Positions 12,601 through 23,823 of a stretch of 64,000 bases of DNA are shown here, one piece after another. The position numbers and the translations under genes are program-made. Origin of the DNA: Fusarium oxysporum f. sp. lycopersici 4287 (taxonomy: Eukaryota; Ascomycota; Sordariomycetes; Hypocreales; Nectriaceae); NCBI RefSeq assembly GCF_000149955.1, contig NC_030988.1:4995710-5059709 (forward strand), read 5' to 3'. Under the pieces are notes generated by a model. That model was given only the letters and a program-made list of their open reading frames with translations. It had not been told where the DNA came from and ran no database searches. Position 1 is the first letter of the stretch. Each line of letters begins with the position of its first letter.

Positions 12601-13367
12601 GACAACTAGCAGCGATGGCTTACGTGTTGAGACACTTACCTGACCTTGAGTATCGAAGCGTGGCACTGTTGGCGAGCAACAAAGCCGCCGTGCTCACGGT
12701 CCGAAACCCTCGCCAGCAGTCCGGTCAAGAGTATGTTGAATGCATATATGATTCCATCAATGTATTGAGGGTCAAAGGAAACGTGGTGGCTGTCATATGG
12801 ATGCCCACCAGTGCTGAACACAGGCTCCTGAACATGGCTAAGAAAGAGGCGCGAAGTGCGAGCCAAGACGGTGCCGTCCCGGCTCAGAAGTTTCCCCGAA
12901 TGCGATCGACGACCCTGAACATAGCCCGATCGAGTCAACGTGCAAGCAAACGGCTACCAGACAACGTTGGAAAGTTTTCAAAGAAGGTTGATGCTGCGCT
13001 CCCGGGCAAGCACACTCGATTGCTCTATGATGGCTTGTCACGGAGAGAAGCCAGTGTGCTATCACAGCTTAGGACGGGCATGGCCAGACTGAACGGGTAC
13101 CTCTTCCGGATCAGCGTAGCAGCGTCACAGCAATGCGCATGCAAACAAGCGACAGAGACAGTAGAGCACTTTCTCTTTCGATGCACGAAATGGACAGCGC
13201 ACAGGACTGAGATGCTGCAGTGCACGGAGACATTGAGAGGAAACCTCTCGTTCTACCTAGGAGGAAAGTCACCATCAGATGGCGCCAAGTGGACGCCAAA
13301 CATGCATGCAGTCCACGCAACTATACGATTTACAATGGCCACAGGCCGACTCGACACACAATACTGA
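9597..13367 (+). CDS. LINE ORF2: endonuclease, reverse transcriptase, RNase H-like
   Basis: This 1256-residue enzyme nicks the target and copies the LINE RNA there. The N-terminus is an APE-type endonuclease (about residues 4-235) with [17 protein letters not shown] and GSDHRAIE. The reverse transcriptase spans about 490-760, with [16 protein letters not shown], the [10 protein letters not shown] block, [13 protein letters not shown] and an active site written FVDD (about residue 682) in place of YADD. An RNase H-like region follows from about 950. A cysteine-histidine motif near the C-terminus ([17 protein letters not shown], about residue 1179) is typical of the clade. The ATG sits within ATGAGTAA shared with the ORF1 stop, so translation probably depends on reinitiation after ORF1. 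The frame is intact. Confidence 0.95.
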   Translation: MSKSLQVIQLNVRKQDMVHESLMNDKQLQDYAAIAIQEPQAHQKDSKLLTVPMGHPRWVKMVPTVWREGRWPIRSMLWVNKDVEAEQIPIETADMTAAILRLPERLVLVVSVYVPGGDTQALQGTCNALRQVISDVRGQAGRLVDVVVVGDFNRHDQLWGGDDISLTRQGEADQIINLMNEFELMSLLPRGTKTWSGGDFETTVDLVLTSADLASSTVKCMIHGTEHGSDHRAIETEFDVSVPMPQAQERLLLKNAPWKEINARIAEALESIPEQGTVQQKTNRLMTVVLEAVRALTPRAKPSPYAKRWWTSDLTQLRQIYTHWRNRARASRRAGRACEELEDTARGAAKQYHDAIRQQKKTHWNEFLADNDNIWKAAKYLKSGDDTAFGKVPQLTRVDGTCTTNNIEQAEEMFITFFLPLPEHIEQEGDRPQRGSAITMPDITMEEVERQLFAAKSWKAPGEDGLPVLVWKQIWPSVRHRVFSLFRASLEDGVLPDQWRHAKIIPLKKPNKENYSVAKAWRPISLLSTLGKILEAVVAERISHAVETYGLLPTNHFGARKQRSDEQALMLLQEQIYAAWRGRWILSLVSFDVKGAYNGVCKERLIQRLRARGIPEDLLRWIEAFCSDRTATIQINGQTTEMRSLPQAGLPQGSPLSPILFLFFNADLVQQRIDCYGGAIAFVDDFTAWVTGPTAESNRDGIKGIIKKALDWERRSGATFETEKTAIIHFTRKAYKSDAEPFAIREQLVWPRTQVKVLGMIMDASLKYKEHIARAATKGLKAAMELQRLRGLAPRTARQLFTATVAPVVDYASNVWMHACRYRRASPINRVQRIGANAIVGTFLTVATSVAEAEAHIASAHERFWRRAIKMWTDLHTLPTTNPLRSCTSRIRKFRRYNRSPFYEVAVALNEIPMEELETINPFTLAPWVGRVQAIVDEGDSLGTTQADLGWAVRAAVSSSARNGVVGVGGAIEIPASVRGGPKLERFSFTLGMRTEQNPFSGQLAAMAYVLRHLPDLEYRSVALLASNKAAVLTVRNPRQQSGQEYVECIYDSINVLRVKGNVVAVIWMPTSAEHRLLNMAKKEARSASQDGAVPAQKFPRMRSTTLNIARSSQRASKRLPDNVGKFSKKVDAALPGKHTRLLYDGLSRREASVLSQLRTGMARLNGYLFRISVAASQQCACKQATETVEHFLFRCTKWTAHRTEMLQCTETLRGNLSFYLGGKSPSDGAKWTPNMHAVHATIRFTMATGRLDTQY

Positions 13368-13813
13368 AACCAGATTGCAAGAATCTCACCTACTTACTCT
13401 TACTAACTTACTTACACTAAACACCCAACACCCAACACCCCGTCTCATACAAGCGGACGTCGCTTCAGCCGCCGTAGATAGGACGTTGAACACTTGAAGA
13501 ATAGCCTTCAAGCTAGTTCGCTGGCTATGCTAGTAAATCAGGGGAAAACGCAGGGAGCAATAGGGTAGAAGGAAAAAGCACAATCGAGGAACAGGCGCAT
13601 TATGGGCTTGAGGAGACCTATTTCAATTCATATGGTGAAAAGCAAGGTACAGTCTGGGCTTTAGGAAATGCGGACACAGATTGAGCAACGTGTAGCACAG
13701 CATGGGCTTGGAGAGGCGAGGACGAAAACTAAGCAATGTACGTACGAATTAGTGACTAGTGCCCTATCGGCCAAAATAAGCCGCCGGGCGTAATAAATTG
13801 TATTGTATTGTAT

Positions 13814-13826
13814 TGTGATGATGACC
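13814..13826 (+). repeat. LINE target-site duplication, right copy
   Basis: TGTGATGATGACC follows directly after the (ATTGT)n tail. The first two bases could also belong to the tail, so the true duplication is 11-13 bp. Confidence 0.93.
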
Positions 13827-13983
13827 ATCTCCGACTCCCGAAGCGACAGAAGACCTCTCATTCGAATGCAGACTCAAATGCAGAGAACAACCTACCATAT
13901 GGCCGCTATAGTATAGCTTGGATTTGTGCGCTGTATATCGAGACGGCTGCTGCTCAGGCCATGCTAGATCTCATTGCCGCATT

Positions 13984-14841
13984 ATGGAGCGACGAAAGAA
14001 ACTATTGCGTGCAGCCAACATACTTCAAGGAGCTTTGTTGACGTATCAGGATATTTTGTACGGCATTGATCTCACGAAAATCGAAGAAAAAGACGGGATT
14101 CTCTATCTGTATCAAAATCAGAGATCCATTACCGCTCATGTTAAGCGGGGACCCTTCCCGAACCATCTGACCACCAATGTCCAGCATAAAGAAGCAGCTC
14201 TCACGATTAATCAATGCACAGCAGCCATGGCGCTATTGGGTCGTCTAACACGAAAACTTCTTGCAGGCAAGAACTCTCGAGTATTCACTGTAAGTAGTGC
14301 GAAATGTTTCTTACATTCAACAGGTGTTTGTTCGACTATAGAGGCATTGGATCTTCGCATTGGAAAGTCACTACTTCAACCGAAGCTACTTCCCGGCCCT
14401 GACTTGAAGGACTGTCCGCACACAGTGATCAAGGTTGGACTACTATACACCACGGAGTCGTGGACCATCGACACAGCAGGCTGTCAATATGGATTCCGAG
14501 AGGTTCTGGTTCTGTTCAACAAGTACATTGCAGACAAATGCTGCCAATTATTAGGCGATCCTACTACGCACAATTGGACCGAAACGAAAGACTTGGATTG
14601 TTTCTCGACCCTCCCTATCATGAACAAATCACGAGCACAAAAGCATGACCGAGAACTGGAACGAAAGGCTCGCTTTCACTTTGCCGATTTTGTTGACAGA
14701 CATGTAGGCGCAGATATACTAGATGGTTCTGCCTCTGAGTTCAACGATCAGCTTGCGAGTTTCGGGAATATGCTGAAGACGCATATGTTGAGCTTTGATG
14801 ATTCTCCATTTAGGACTGGCTCCCAGTGGCCCGCATCGTAG
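13984..14841 (+). CDS. Unrecognised fungal protein, possibly 5'-rearranged
   Basis: An open frame of about 285 codons starts at an ATG lying where the NLR-type fragment ends. It contains conserved-looking blocks (CPHTVIKVGLLYTTESWT, WTIDTAGCQYGFREVLV, ELERKARFHFADFVDRHV) that resemble a fungal hypothetical family I cannot name. A GTAAGT...CAACAG pair at 14290-14323 would be a 34-nt intron, but splicing it breaks the frame, so it was not used. Because the start coincides with the junction to the NLR piece, the original start exon may be missing. No signal peptide or membrane segment is evident. Confidence 0.5.
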   Translation: MERRKKLLRAANILQGALLTYQDILYGIDLTKIEEKDGILYLYQNQRSITAHVKRGPFPNHLTTNVQHKEAALTINQCTAAMALLGRLTRKLLAGKNSRVFTVSSAKCFLHSTGVCSTIEALDLRIGKSLLQPKLLPGPDLKDCPHTVIKVGLLYTTESWTIDTAGCQYGFREVLVLFNKYIADKCCQLLGDPTTHNWTETKDLDCFSTLPIMNKSRAQKHDRELERKARFHFADFVDRHVGADILDGSASEFNDQLASFGNMLKTHMLSFDDSPFRTGSQWPAS

Positions 14842-15465
14842 AAAGGCCGCATCTGATACTGAGAATCTCAGGAGATAGCGACATTTAGATGCTAGTCGAA
14901 AACGTCACAAAGACAATCACTGTGTCCCAATTACCTGACTTAGCTGCCTATAGTATCTTCTTATGGCTTACAGTTCCTCTATTAGCTACAAAAAATATAT
15001 GATTGTGTGAGGCACGAAGAGATAATACAGATCTGAAAGAAAATGACGAGTTGTCATATTGGACTTCGAACGTGCGGACAATCTGTGATAGGCCTCATCT
15101 TGATATTGCTATTAGGACCATGCCACAATTAATGAGATGTCAGCGGCGGGGATTGTCTTGCAGTGTTAGTGGTTACTGGTTACTATTCAATGACATTGAC
15201 ACGTCATGGTGCATTTTGTTGTTAGGCAGCAATGCATAATGCTCAGCCACAGCCTTTATCGGTAGGGTTTTAGATCTAATAAATCAGCATATTTGTGTGA
15301 GCCTAATTAGTTACAATCAATCGAAAAATAAAAACATCTTTTTGTTACAATTCTCGCGACAACCGTCAGTCTCCATCTCACGGATGAAATTCTGGCCTTG
15401 ATACAGCTGCCGAGTCAATCTGAACCAGCAATCTGGACTTGTGCTAATTTACTGGCCTCAGGAGG
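14842..15465. other. Intergenic, AT-rich, no gene seen
   Basis: Upstream region of the ankyrin-CorA gene. No coding signal or repeat was recognised. Confidence 0.6.
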
Positions 15466-18400
15466 ATGACGGAGCGCAGCTCACCGGCAAAATGGGACTG
15501 GATGGACGCATACGACAAGAATCCGGAAGAAAAAGTAATCTCAGGAGTAAGCAAGCTCCAAGAAATCTCTCGCCATCTGAATATTGACCCCAAACAACCG
15601 GACCCTCATCAGCTATTGATGTTGGCAATCGAAAAGACGAATGAAAACGTTCTGAATGCTCTGATCGGCAGTTTCAAAATCAACATCAACCAGCGCGATG
15701 CTAAGGGGCGAACAGCGCTGACACAGGCTGTGAAAGCTGGCAACAGGGATATGGTTGAATGTCTCCTTGAAATCCAAGGGATCGACGTAAATGCCCCTGA
15801 CGAAGATGGCATAACGCCTCTTTGGCTCAGTCTTCGAAACCACGTCTCCAGAGACCATCGCATGATAGCAGCTGCTATAATTCAGAAAGCAGATGTGAAT
15901 GAGCGAGATGGCAATGGGGATTATTCGATCACTTGGGCGATTCGCAACAATATCGACTCGTTCAGAGACAGTTCGAGTTTCCATTCTGACTGGCAACGTG
16001 GATCACTTCTAATTCCATTATTAATCAAAAAGAAGGAATTGGACGTTGAACGGATTGAATCTGTCGGCCAAAGTCCATTCCTTTCGGCGATAAATTGTGA
16101 GTCTCTCTCACGTCTGGATGACTTTCTGAAAGACCTACTGGACTTTGGAAAATTCAATGTGAACATCCTGGATGGGGACTTCAGGTCACCGCTGTCACTT
16201 GCAGTGGAGAAATCCACTACGTGGGCGGTTAATGCTCTGCTGGAAAATGCTGAAGTTGATGTCTGCTCTCAAGATAAGGACGGCCGAACACCACTAATCT
16301 GGAGCATTATTACTGGTAGATTTACAACGATGCAACTTCTTCTCGAAAGAGAGGATTCTGGAATAAATACTCCTGATATGAATGGAAGAACACCACTTTC
16401 ATGGGCTTCGGGGACAGGCAACCTCGATATGTTGGAGTTTCTATTACAAAAATGTGCCGATAATGTGGACGAGCCTGATCTTAATGGGCAAACTCCGTTA
16501 TTTTGGGCAGTCCAAAGGGAGCCAGAGTATGGGTCCCTTCACAAAAGATCAAGGGGCTTTGATCGTGGTCTTGAGTCTCAGAATGAACAGATCGTTAAGT
16601 ACTTGATCAATTCTGGCGGCGCAGACCCTTACTTCAAAGATAACAACAAGAGAACTCCGCTTTCATGGGCAGTTACAACCAAGAATCTAGACATTGTGGA
16701 ATACCTGATAGAATATCAAGGTTGCAACATTAATGATTCTGACAAGGACGGGCGAACGCCTTTATCATGGAGTGCAGAGCAAGGAGACATCGAAGTAGTC
16801 CGGTACTTACTGTCGATCGACGGTGTCGATGCCAACATTGAAGACCACGAGAAGCGGAGTCCGCTTTTCTGGGCCACGCGACCAAAAAATGAGACCATGA
16901 TCAAGCACTTACTACTGAGGGACATGGAAACTTTACACATTTTGGCTACAAAAGGAACATATGTTGAAAAAGTAAAACTACTTCTTGAGGCTGGATACGA
17001 CTCCTCTAAGCTGGACGGTAGTGGTCAAACACCACTGCATCGTGCTGTCAGAGCAAGAAATTTGGATTTTGCAAAGCTTTGCATCAAATACTGTCACAGT
17101 TCCGTGAACAAGAAAGATAAAAAAGGCATTACACCACTTCAGCTGGCCGTCACATATAGCCCTCATATGTTGGCTTTGCTTGTTGAAAGCTCAGCACAAA
17201 CAAATGAGATCCAGAGAAGTGCGTGGTTCAATGGAAATGATGGGGAATCACATAGTATTGTGTGTTTGTCTCTCAAAGGCGAAGATCAGTCTTTGCAGTT
17301 CATATCAAGGAATCAGTTTTCAGCAAATTTTGGACAGGATGCCTGGCCTATGGCACCAGGCATTTGTCTGTTGTGAGTTATGGATCATGATTTGTTTCAA
17401 TTCAACAGAGTTATACTGATTCATATCTTGACAGTCTTAGCAAGGAATCTCCCCCTCCCTGGTCAAGGGATGGATTCTTCGGCTTCAAGCAGGCCCCAAA
17501 AGATGACATGCTTCATGTCAACGTAAGAGTTGATGGCTCACAGTATGGTGGTTCTGCAAAGATCGCTGTTAGGATGGCAACCTCATTCCCGGCTTCATTC
17601 CACACGTTGTGCTCTACATCATCAAAGCACTCCGATATCGGGAATGCCCTCTCATGTGTAGCGATCCAATGCCTAAGCTCGACAATTGATTCAAAGGCAG
17701 GAACTGGGAGTTTCTTTAGTACACTTTCCAAAAGCATCCTACATGGAGACGTCATTGATTTTATCTTGCAGTTCTTAGATACATTGGAGGAGCGATGGCG
17801 TCAGCTACTTAAGGCGGTTGAAAACTATCCACGTCTTTTTGTACGTACACTTGGTGCCACAACACCATCACCTATCTCCACTTGCACAAGCTGACATCGG
17901 ATTGTCTTTTTACATAGCAAGATATCATCCACGATGATAGGACGCATGGTTTTTCAAGCTTAGACCCATTGACCAGTACCATACCGAACGAAACCGGAAC
18001 AAAGGACCCAAAGCAGTCTAAAAAACAGTTAACTGACACCGAGCGAATTGAAAAACTACACACGGGGCTTTACAACTTGAGTCGAATTAGAGATATTCTT
18101 CAAAACCACGTTAAAAATACTGAGAATCTTGTGTTTGACTATTACAGGCATACAGTTAAGGACAAGGGCCACGAAAAAGCTCGTAGTGTTATCTTACAGT
18201 TAGAGGCACGGGGGAATAGCACGATTGACCGGTCTGAACAACGTTTGAGAGACCTATTAAGCTTTGTATTCGCAAAATGACCCGTATGAGGATGAATCTG
18301 GCTAACTACATCTAGGTATACGTACGTGTATCTATTCATGAAGCACACCGATCTACAGATATTGCAAGAAGCATGAGACGCCTTTCTTGGATGACGGTAT

Positions 18401-18717
18401 GAGAGAATTCTTACAAGACCTTCAGCCTTACTGACTTTTACAGTTCATATTTCTTCCAGTTATGTGTGCTTCTGTGAGTTACTTACTTCTATTTGATAGA
18501 GCTATTGATAGGGTGAACTGTTATGCTAATCGTAACGCACACTTGTTAGAGTCTCTTTGGAATGAATGTCGACATTCTGAAAGACAATCCTGACTGGAGA
18601 TGGTTTATCTTGACTGGAGGGGTCTTGGTTAGTATAACTATGGGTCTTTGGTTTTTCCTCCCGCGTACTCAGGTACCGAAGCTCCCTGTCTTCGATATAC
18701 TTAACTCCCATATCTAA
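15466..18717 (+). CDS. Ankyrin-repeat protein with CorA-like membrane module
   Basis: Six exons join in frame: 15466-17372, 17435-17840, 17918-18265, 18316-18396, 18444-18473 and 18550-18717, giving 979 residues. All five introns (47-77 nt) are GT-AG, most with a CTAAC/CTGAC-type branch point. Ankyrin repeats fill about residues 45-570 (many D.DGRTPLSWA units). A linker and helical region follows. The last three exons encode SMRRLSWMTFIFLP, then SLFGMNVD, then NPDWRWF and a second hydrophobic helix. This is the two-helix end of CorA-like Mg2+ transporters, with the GMN signature at about residues 928-930. The architecture is known from fungi, where its role is unclear; ion transport and signalling by ankyrin contacts are both possible. 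The 30-nt fifth exon is easily missed. The gene looks intact. Confidence 0.88.
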
Positions 18718-18894
18718 TTTATTTAAGGACGATGAGAAGGCCTTGTAACAATGGTTTGACCGCCACTGAGAGATTGAAAATGGGTGGATTTCTGTGTCGT
18801 TGTTTAGTACGCTCCACTAGTTATTAATATTAGCTTCCAAATTTAAAAACAACTAGTTACAACCTGAAGGGCTATTATATATTAATTTTAAGCT

Positions 18895-18995
18895 CTCTAT
18901 ATCCTAGTAGTGAATAACAAAATCAATTGTAGTAGAATTGAGTTTCTCGCCCCGCTTTACAGGGGGTAGACTTGAATTTATCGACAGGGGTAGAT
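18895..18995 (+). repeat. Dispersed repeat, copy A (piggyBac-end-like)
   Basis: It starts CCTAGTAG, continues AAAATCAATTGTAGTAG, an imperfect palindrome, then CCCCGCTTTACAGGGGGTAG and a second AGGGGTAGA block. The same order of blocks occurs at 31376, 47195 (start only) and 57692. Solo copy; no matching inverted end was found nearby. Confidence 0.7.
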
Positions 18996-19090
18996 TTGCT
19001 TGTATAACGCACCAAGACCTTTGTCTTCATATGGTAGCTTGGCATGACTTTCGCGTTTGAACAGTTGGTTAGGATTGTCCAGTTGCTCCC

Positions 19091-19126
19091 GAAGAATGAA
19101 GAAGAAGAAGAAGAAGAAGAAGAAGA
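19091..19126 (+). repeat. GAA trinucleotide microsatellite
   Basis: An imperfect run of GAA units of about 36 bp lies inside an open frame (19044-19466) encoding a glutamate run. I do not consider that frame a supported gene. Confidence 0.9.
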
Positions 19127-19333
19127 TCCTAATAACAACCACGACAAGAATCACAGCAGAGAGGGTCAAAGGGGTGATGATCATCAAGATGAGGACGGGG
19201 GTTTCACTACATGGCTAAATGACCTGGGTGAGATAACTGACGAGGAGGAGCATGGCATGGAGGTCGAGGGGGGTGCCGCCCCGGGGTCTCCTGAAGAACT
19301 TGTCGAGCTACTGTTTGGTCTAACCCTACTCTT

Positions 19334-19415
19334 GTGTACCCCTAATTGTCGCATACCCCTGTCTACTACCCACCTATATGTCTATCTCCGGCTTGTTCCC
19401 ATATCTTTATACTAT
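19334..19415 (+). repeat. Diverged repeat pair, member 1
   Basis: It contains AATTGTCGCATACCCCTG and a following TCTATCTCCG block. Member 2 at 20296-20375 has AATTGTCGCCTACCCCTG and TCTATCTACG with similar spacing. Nature unknown; debris of the same element is likely. Confidence 0.55.
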
Positions 19416-20084
19416 ATAGGACATGCGAATCCGGCCCCCCCAGTCTTGAGTCTTGGGAGGTGTTAGTGGAATTCACGCGGGTAGTTGCCAGAGACGTTTT
19501 ATTATGCCAAAGTTCAAGTATAACGATGCATCCAAAAATGCTTGTATCAAACGATAGAGAAGAAAGTACTCAAATGATTTATAACAGTAAACCCATTTTT
19601 CTTTTCATCTCTGGCCAGAAAATACGTAAAAGAAAGCATCCGACTTGGTGTCGAGACGGAAGCATGGTCCGAGCTCAACGAGACTGCTTACGAAATATCG
19701 TTACAGCCCTGTCACTTATCGTTACACCCTAGTCGCTTTTGCGGGTGCAAAACCAATGAAAGAAGAGGTTGAAACGGGCGGGAACCCTGAGTGTCTCCAC
19801 TACGACTTTCTAAAGCAGCTAGACTTTGTCTTGGGCAATGCTTGACTGAACAGCAAAGAAGATATCCAGGTAGATGAACGAATGGATTCCATGAAAATAC
19901 CGTTCATGCATATCGTTATGTCACAGCGAACAATGCAGACTTTGTCACATTTCGCAGCGCGATCAGGCAAATATATCGTACTCCCAAGGATTCATTTTGA
20001 TAATGGGTAAAAATTTCCCGTGCACGTTGCTGGGTTATCCGTGCACACGTCATGTCCACGTATTTCGTTAAATCACGAGGACTA

Positions 20085-20236
20085 AGAAGAAAAGCAATGA
20101 CTAGACTGGAAGGAACAAGGTGAGAATTGTATGGGCTTGGCGAGAGCAAGGCAATAACTACCGAATTGTATGTATCTTTAGCTTCAGAGCCCTTTGGGCG
20201 TTGTCCTATCGGGCGTAATAGACTTGTATTGTATTC
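20085..20236 (+). mobile_element. Truncated 3' end of a Tad-type LINE
   Basis: The stretch matches the 3' UTR of the full LINE in order: ATGGGCTTGG, an AGGACGA/AGCAAGG-like purine tract, CCTATCGGGCGTAATA and TTGTATTGTATT. Only this end is present, as expected for a 5'-truncated LINE insertion. Confidence 0.65.
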
Positions 20237-20295
20237 GCAGATCAATCTATCCACTTAGTGGCAATGAGCGATCCTACTTTTTTCTATTCTTAATT

Positions 20296-20375
20296 GTCGT
20301 GTGCCCCAAATTGTCGCCTACCCCTGTTCATTCTCATGTATGCGTCTATCTACGACCGATTTCCATGTCTCGATT
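20296..20375 (+). repeat. Diverged repeat pair, member 2
   Basis: Same orientation as 19334-19415, with the shared core TTGTCGC.TACCCCTG followed by CATGT.TGCGTCTATCTACG-like sequence. Confidence 0.55.
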
Positions 20376-20906
20376 TCCATAGCGACTTCAATCGTTACTC
20401 TACGCCTTATCGACGCGTCTGAACGCGTGCCATATAAAGGCTCTCATGCTATTCAAAACCCTTGATCAGGGCATACTAGTTGGTCAACCTAATTGCGACA
20501 AGCAACATTGAGTGCGCCACTTTTGTGCTGGGGCCCCCTGCAGGTTGGGCTTCAGCCCTTGTATTTGGCTGTTAAATCAAGAGGCTATAGTCAGACTGCG
20601 TTACATGCTACACATAGAGGAGCAGAAGAAATGGGATCACCGAGGCAAATCAAGGAGTTTCTATGTCTTGTTTATACCATTATTAAACTTTCTGGAACAT
20701 TTGTCCTTCTGGAGGGAAAGGGGGGAGTGCTAAACGCTATTACAATATCTGGATATGATGTAATAGGCTACCAAGGAGGATGGGGATTACATAAAAACAT
20801 ATGTTTCCTGGTAAAAGTCAAAACCCATCTGGCTAGCTATTATCTGTCATCCCTCCGCCACCCTGTTTTAATTTAGTTGAGTACCGGACTTGAATCGGGC
20901 CTGGGA

Positions 20907-20943
20907 ACGATGTGGAATGGCACGATGTGGAATGGCACGATGT
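20907..20943. repeat. 15-bp tandem repeat, about 2.5 units
   Basis: The unit ACGATGTGGAATGGC is repeated without mismatch, followed by a partial third unit. Confidence 0.95.
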
Positions 20944-20977
20944 ACCGGTATCTCGCCCAAAGAACAGCCATCTCACC

Positions 20978-21331
20978 TCATGATGCGTACTTTGTTATCC
21001 TCTTCCCGTGTCCATTTCCCACTGGATGATCTGGTTGCGGAAAGCGAAGCCTTGGGGCCCATCTGCACTCCTTAGAATGCGATACAGGCCTGTCAGCATG
21101 CGGCTGACTTGGATCAGGAGTCCAATCAAATTGCAGTTGAAACGTCGTCTTGTCTCCTTCGGTGATGCGCTTCAAAGAAACACTACTAAGAGGCCATTCC
21201 TCAAATCCAGCAAAAATGCCAGCATCGGAGGGGACCGAACTTGTTTGTGATGGTGCTGGACTGTCACTGTCGCGTACTGATATTCGGCGCCCTCTGGGTA
21301 GGTTGATCCTGCTGGGCAATGACTGACTCAA
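20978..21331 (-). pseudogene. Fragment of an unrecognised fungal protein
   Basis: A 117-codon frame has a serine/proline-rich start and a block FAGFEEWPLSSVSLKRI that resembles a conserved segment in fungal hypothetical proteins with a nuclear or chromodomain-like flavour. It starts at a plausible ATG (21331) and ends without a recognisable domain boundary, so it is probably the 5' part of a longer gene. Real coding origin is likely, function unknown. Confidence 0.4.
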
Positions 21332-21607
21332 ATTTGACGGTTTAAGTTTTCCACTGCCTTATTATGAATCACGCCCGAAAACGAGTAATTTTACCCTTTC
21401 ACAAACGATTGGATTGCACATCCTGAATTTCTGCTCTTCCCGATCCACACAAAGTGACATCTTGACCATCCAGGCTGAATCTCAAGACCTTCGTTCGCCT
21501 AACTGGTAGCCCCTTTATGTCCCTCGTACCGGTATCACGTAAGCAGTCTGTTGGCGATGAGGGAGAAGAGTAACGGTATTTTGGCCATTGAAGGGTTTGG
21601 CTTCCTC

Positions 21608-23823
21608 TTATACACCACGCAGTAGCCTCCCCGCCGTAACCCATCGGTCTGGATCAATGATATTTGGATCATGATCTTGTTGTCCCATCTCAACGGCATA
21701 ATCCAACGCTGTATTCCCATGTACATCACGAAGATCCACAGACAATTGTACATCTTCGCAAAGAAAGTGCAGGACGTTCTCTGATAGGGTTCCCTTTATG
21801 GAACTATGATGGAGAGCAGTTCGACCTTGTTCATCCCTAGACTTTAGGTTTACACCCCAACTTGCTAATATTCGGAGTACGCTCACAGAAAGTCGGCGCG
21901 ATCTAGCGGCTAGATGCGCCAAGCCCAACTCTTCTGAGGTCTTGAAATCCGGGTCTGCTCCATATTTGAACATAAGATCCAATATTTCTTGGTCATCCTG
22001 GTATTCACAGAGGACGAACACACTGAGATATATGGCCATTGGCGACATCCCTCTGCTGTCAAGCTCATTAATGTCATTGAACCGTTCCAAGAGATATCTG
22101 GCGACAGCAATGTCAACAGGACCATCGTTGCTCAACAGATGATACCACACATTCTGTCCATTTTTATCTTTCGATCCCAGGAATGTTTCTGATAAAGAGT
22201 CTGGAACTCGGCTTAATACATCCTGCATTATTTGTAAGTGGCCTTTTTGTGCCGCATAATGCAAAGCGTTGAGTCCGTTGACATCCTCATCCGTGGGATC
22301 TGCTCCGAGCGTGAGAAGCTTGGAAACAACACCAAGGTTCCCATTCATGACAGCGAAATGTAATGGTGTCTTGTTCTCTTTTGTGCTCAATGAGATCGTG
22401 GCGCCTTTGTCGATGAGCTTCTGGGTTATGGACTCAGATAAGTCTTTGTTACGGGCTGCAATATGCAATGAAGAAATGCCGAAGATGTCTTGGGCGTCAA
22501 CATCGACCTCGGGGTTCTCGAAAAGAAGGTCAAGAATCGCCAACCTTTCTTTTTGGATCCAATCCTGGGTTGAGCAATATTCGTCCTCATCATCATCTAA
22601 TTCGATGTAGTCAAGGACACATTCCACGCGGTTATCTGGGTCGTTCCAGAAGTCCACAATGCCGGGCCATTTCGGCCCATACAAATCCCGCCTCAATGCT
22701 AGATGTAGGGGCGTCTCGCCGCTATCCGAAGGAAAGTTTGGATTGGCACCATGATCCAGAAGGAACTTCGTCATCTGTTGACTCCCCGTCAAGGCAGCGA
22801 GGTGTAAAGTAGTCAGACCTTCCACTGTGCGGGAGTTTTGGGCAACACTCTTCTCACTATCTCCGATAACGTATATAACTCTGCCCTCTTGACAAGTGGG
22901 TATGTATGTCTGTCTCACCACTAGCGTATCTACTGGCGTTCCGGCGCTGAGGAAGGTTCGGGCGATCGCTTCGTCACCGTTCTTGACTGTGTAGTGCAAA
23001 GGAGTCATGTTCTCGATGTCTGAGTCCAGGCTCGCTCTTCTCTCCAGTAAAAGCTGAACGCATCGTTCCCAGCCGTTCAGCACAGCATAATGCAAAGGGG
23101 TTCTCCCTTCTGCATCCCTTACATCGGTGCATAGGCCTTGCTCTATAAGCCATTCCACAGTTTCTTCTCCCTGTTCATTCCCACACTTTGCTTTCAGTAG
23201 CAACCAATTTCTGGTAACCCTTGACTCTGAAGAAAGAAACCTAGCGACGGAGGGCGGTTTGGTTACAGCGAGGCGGGCATGCAGGGCACTATACTCCATG
23301 GAGTAATCCAGCAGCGGATAAAGCTGCCTCCCAGCCTTTTCGCGTTGTAGACATTCGTCTATCTCCGAGAACTCGACGTCAAAGACACGGAACAAAAGAT
23401 AGGTAAGGCATGACGTTGCAATTGCAGCGTCTGCATCCGGGCGCCACTTTACTCGTGTTCGCTTCAAGTACTCTTTCGTAGTGTTATGAATTAGAGTGAC
23501 CCTGTCGTTCTTTTCATCTATCTCCACCAAGCCCGCGCAGACGGAGACCATGTCTTCAATATCCATTAGTCTCTCCTCATCAAGATGTGAATCTGTTTCC
23601 TGGACGATAACTGCTGTTCGGAGCTCTTCGACCCTGAGGGGCCTCTTTGCAAATGTAAGCCATGCTAGAACATCCTTAGCGATTACTGTTCGTTCTCGAT
23701 GCTGGCTCTCTATCCTTTTCATTGCATCGTCGTAGGCCTCGTCGTATGCTAGTGCCCCGGTTGGCAAGGCGGTGAGGGCGTCCCTGAGAGTCCCGACTGA
23801 CAATTTACCTTCAACATCATATT
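21608..23823 (-). pseudogene. NLR-type ankyrin protein, NACHT half missing
   Basis: About 738 codons are open on the minus strand. The first residues (LRDALTALPTGALAYDEAYD, then AMKRIESQHR and VLAWLTFAKRPLRVEELRTA) are the helical segment that directly follows the NACHT ATPase domain in fungal STAND proteins. Ankyrin repeats then run from about residue 250 of the frame to the end (DAEGRTPLHYAV, NGLNALHYAAQKGH and others). No Walker A or B motif and no N-terminal effector domain exist upstream. Instead, a dispersed repeat (23811-24165) begins almost exactly at the break. The apparent ATG at 23866 lies within that repeat and is probably not a native start. Read as a 5'-truncated gene, cut by the repeat or by a deletion next to it. 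Confidence 0.85.

Larger units (their letters stand above)
8164..13813 (+). mobile_element. Full-length Tad-type LINE retrotransposon
   Basis: A non-LTR element of about 5.65 kb. It has a short 5' leader (8164-8290), ORF1 and ORF2 with an 8-nt overlap, a 3' UTR of about 445 bp, and a tail of ATTGT-type repeats (about 13796-13813) instead of poly(A). It is flanked by an exact 13-bp duplication. Both ORFs are open from end to end with no RIP-type stops, so the insertion looks young. A shorter, diverged 3' end of a related element lies at about 20085-20236, and a degraded ORF1 of a related element at 61800-62440. Confidence 0.93.
8127..13983 (+). pseudogene. NLR-type gene N-terminus split by a LINE
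   Basis: Without the LINE and one copy of the target duplication, 8127-8163 joins 13827 in one reading frame: ATG, MNPALLPNCDDD, then HLRLPKRQKTSHSNADSN, then YGRYSIAWICALYIE followed by AAAQAMLD. This is the usual start of fungal STAND/NLR proteins with an N-terminal nucleoside-phosphorylase-like domain (consensus near Y.IGWICALP.E..AAQAMLD). The phosphorylase domain stops right after this start, at about 13980, where an unrelated reading frame takes over. The gene therefore has two lesions, a transposon insertion about 12 codons in and loss of everything after roughly codon 55. The frame join is read directly from the sequence; the family call rests on remembered consensus. Confidence 0.75.

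Noticed and set aside
14290..14323. Intron GTAAGT...CAACAG in the 13984-14841 frame
   Set aside because: 34 nt is too short and splicing it throws the frame out; the unspliced frame stays open.
19044..19466. 140-codon frame with a glutamate run
   Set aside because: Driven by the GAA microsatellite and flanked by repeats; the rest lacks protein-like conservation.
20870..20910. tRNA-like B box (minus strand, GATTCAAGTCC)
   Set aside because: No matching acceptor, D or anticodon arm, and the T stem does not pair.
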